Below are positions 62,568 through 63,994 of a stretch of 63,994 nucleotides of DNA, piece by piece. Source of the stretch: an uncultured Lachnospiraceae bacterium. Its GTDB lineage: Bacteria; Bacillota; Clostridia; Lachnospirales; Lachnospiraceae. The stretch spans positions 1 to 63,994 of the forward strand of contig CAJTMW010000026.1 in the NCBI GenBank assembly GCA_910577275.1, in the 5' to 3' direction. The notes below the pieces were generated by a model, which saw nothing but the letters and a program-made list of their open reading frames with translations, was not told the origin of the DNA and did no database searches. The first letter of the stretch is position 1; every line of letters begins with the position of its first letter. Both the position numbers and the translations under genes were made by a program.

Positions 62568-63860
62568 ATGAAAAAGGTTATCACCGGATTTGCGGTTTTT
62601 TTGGGATTTATGGTTATCTGCACTTTGATTTCCAAAAGTGTGTACGCTTACAGGCTTCTTGTGGTAAGCACCTGCGAGCCGGAAGCGAAATACATAGAGC
62701 ATAAGGTGCAGGCGGAAGGGATTGTGGAGGCAGGGGGAGAAAAGACGGTTGCCGCTCTGCCGGGGCTGCGGATTGATTCGGTTCTGGTTCAGGTGGGAGA
62801 GAGGGTTGAGGAAGGAGACGCGCTGTTTCAGGTAGATTTGGCGGATATAGAGAAACTGATGGAAGAAAAGCAAAACGAAATATCCAAATTGTCTTTGCAA
62901 ATCAGCGCAATCCTGGAAAATCAGGCGATTGAAGAACAAAAGAGAGAGCTGGAGCTCGCCCGGGCAAGGGAGGATTACGATACCACGTCGCGTCTGCAGG
63001 ATACTCAGGTGGGGCGGGCGCTGGAAGGCTACGTTCAGGCGGAAAATGATTGGGAGGAAAACGGGGGAGATGAAGAATTGGAAGATGCGCTTCAAAGCGC
63101 CGCATATGGAGAAGCGGATGCTAAAGCGGCGCGGGACGAGGCTGTAAAGCAGGCGCGGCGGCGGGTGGAGGATATTCTTCTGCCGGAGGAGGTTACCACG
63201 GAGCTTGAAACTGCCAGACTGGAACAGAGATTACTTTCTGAAAGCCTGCAGGAATATCAAAAGGTTTTGGATAATCAGGGAATAGTGAGGGCTCCCTATG
63301 GCGGTGTCGTCACGAAAGTGGCAGTCGGAGCAGGGGAGAGGATTTCGGATACGGCGGTTTTACTTCTGTCCGACGAAAGTATTCCCTGCCGGTTAAAGGT
63401 CGTGCTTGATAAAGAGCAGAAAAAGTATATCGGTTTAGGAGAACAGGTTCTGATAAAATTGGAAGGAAACCGCAAAGAGCAGGAGGCAAAAATAGACTAT
63501 CTGGCCGAGAGCGAAGGCAATCCTGAAAAATATGAGGCCCTTATCACCCTTCCCGATGGAACCGGGGTGCCGGGGATGTCAGGGGCAGTTTCCCGGTCTG
63601 AGAACGGAGAAAAACACAGTTTTTGTCTTCCGGCTGATACGGTGCATTCGGAAAATGACAGAAATTATGTTTATGTACTGAAGGAGCGGGAAGGGATTCT
63701 GGGGCAGGAATACTACGTGGATGAAATAAATGTAAGGGTAACAGATAAAAATGATAACTGGGCGGCGATAGGGGAAGGGGCATTGGATAAGGAAAGCAGA
63801 ATTATTTTATCTGCTTCGAAAGAAGTGGAAAAGGGGGAAACCGTGCGCTGGGAAGAATGA
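62568..63860 (+). CDS. HlyD-family membrane-fusion adaptor
   Basis: A 430-residue protein with one N-terminal membrane helix (residues 4-24). It has a biotinyl-lipoyl-like barrel (GEKTVAALPGLRIDSVLVQVGERVEEGDALFQVD), a long coiled-coil hairpin (about 95-230) and the returning half RAPYGGVVTKVAVGAGERI. Adaptors of this type work with export systems and, in Gram-positives, with MacB-like ABC transporters. It follows the importer-like permeases by 28 bp and probably shares their BlaI-controlled transcript. Its normal partner, such as an ABC ATPase with a large permease, may lie beyond the window end. Confidence 0.87.
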   Translation: MKKVITGFAVFLGFMVICTLISKSVYAYRLLVVSTCEPEAKYIEHKVQAEGIVEAGGEKTVAALPGLRIDSVLVQVGERVEEGDALFQVDLADIEKLMEEKQNEISKLSLQISAILENQAIEEQKRELELARAREDYDTTSRLQDTQVGRALEGYVQAENDWEENGGDEELEDALQSAAYGEADAKAARDEAVKQARRRVEDILLPEEVTTELETARLEQRLLSESLQEYQKVLDNQGIVRAPYGGVVTKVAVGAGERISDTAVLLLSDESIPCRLKVVLDKEQKKYIGLGEQVLIKLEGNRKEQEAKIDYLAESEGNPEKYEALITLPDGTGVPGMSGAVSRSENGEKHSFCLPADTVHSENDRNYVYVLKEREGILGQEYYVDEINVRVTDKNDNWAAIGEGALDKESRIILSASKEVEKGETVRWEE

Positions 63861-63994
63861 TTAATATTTAATCACGGAAATCAATTTTCAGATTCCGGAG
63901 AAAGTATGTGGAGTCAGAGAGGCTGTCAGCCCGGAATAATTCTTCGTCGCCGCGCTTTCGCTCTATAAAAACGTAACGGATGCTAAGCTCGCGA
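63861..63994. other. Window end, non-coding as far as visible
   Basis: It contains the dispersed motif on the minus strand at 63873-63889 (CACGGAAATCAATTTTC). No start codon with a ribosome site or long frame is evident in the 134 bp. Confidence 0.5.

Overview
The window looks like a chromosomal segment of a gut Lachnospiraceae-type Firmicute (class Clostridia). The signs are strong Shine-Dalgarno sites, TTGACA/TATAAT-type promoters with 17-bp spacers, glycoside hydrolases for plant and host sugars, glycyl-radical chemistry (anaerobic life), BlaI/BlaR1, GntR-YtrA and LacI regulators, and the DUF6323, DUF6179 and DUF4867 families. The genus cannot be fixed from the sequence alone.

Region 1 (1-12.1 kb) is accessory DNA. 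One group II intron sits inside another, both next to the 3' scrap of a third. They abut a broken esterase gene. Then come a small HTH regulator with palindromic sites upstream and a decayed IS4-type element that contains a younger IS1595-type element with a perfect 8-bp target duplication. Next is a visibly A+T-rich single gene encoding a 1014-residue protein that fuses an HD-type phosphohydrolase domain to a domain resembling NRPS-independent siderophore (IucA/IucC) synthetases. Frameshifted AAA ATPase and HipA-like kinase remnants close the region.

Region 2 (12.1-23.9 kb) carries an LspA-like peptidase, an autoregulated GntR-ABC operon, a HelD-type helicase fused to a GH31 N-terminal-like beta-sandwich, a DUF6323-DUF6179-DnaJ-GH78 run, three hairpins with one shared loop, and a PemK/MazF-like toxin gene without an evident antitoxin gene.

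Region 3 (24-46 kb) is sugar metabolism. A GH127-like gene, a LacI regulator, a glycyl radical enzyme and its activase share paired CG-centred operator-like sites. A HipB/HipA-like pair has a promoter nearly identical to that of the following GH42 beta-galactosidase. MetNI (no MetQ seen), an Rpn-type nuclease behind a structured leader, and a LacI-FGGY kinase-DUF4867-isomerase operon follow, then a MATE transporter and an HTH-Uma2 protein.

Region 4 (46-52 kb, minus strand) is a signalling operon: 7TM hybrid histidine kinase, receiver, CheX-like protein, second receiver, then a GH2 hydrolase. Region 5 (52.3-64 kb) has an alcohol-dehydrogenase-like protein, a flavin reductase, YlmH and an AEC transporter. 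After these comes a BlaI/BlaR1 pair whose duplicated operator also lies before an ABC importer-like operon: a lipoprotein solute-binding protein, two permeases and an HlyD-type adaptor. No tRNA, rRNA or CRISPR array was seen.
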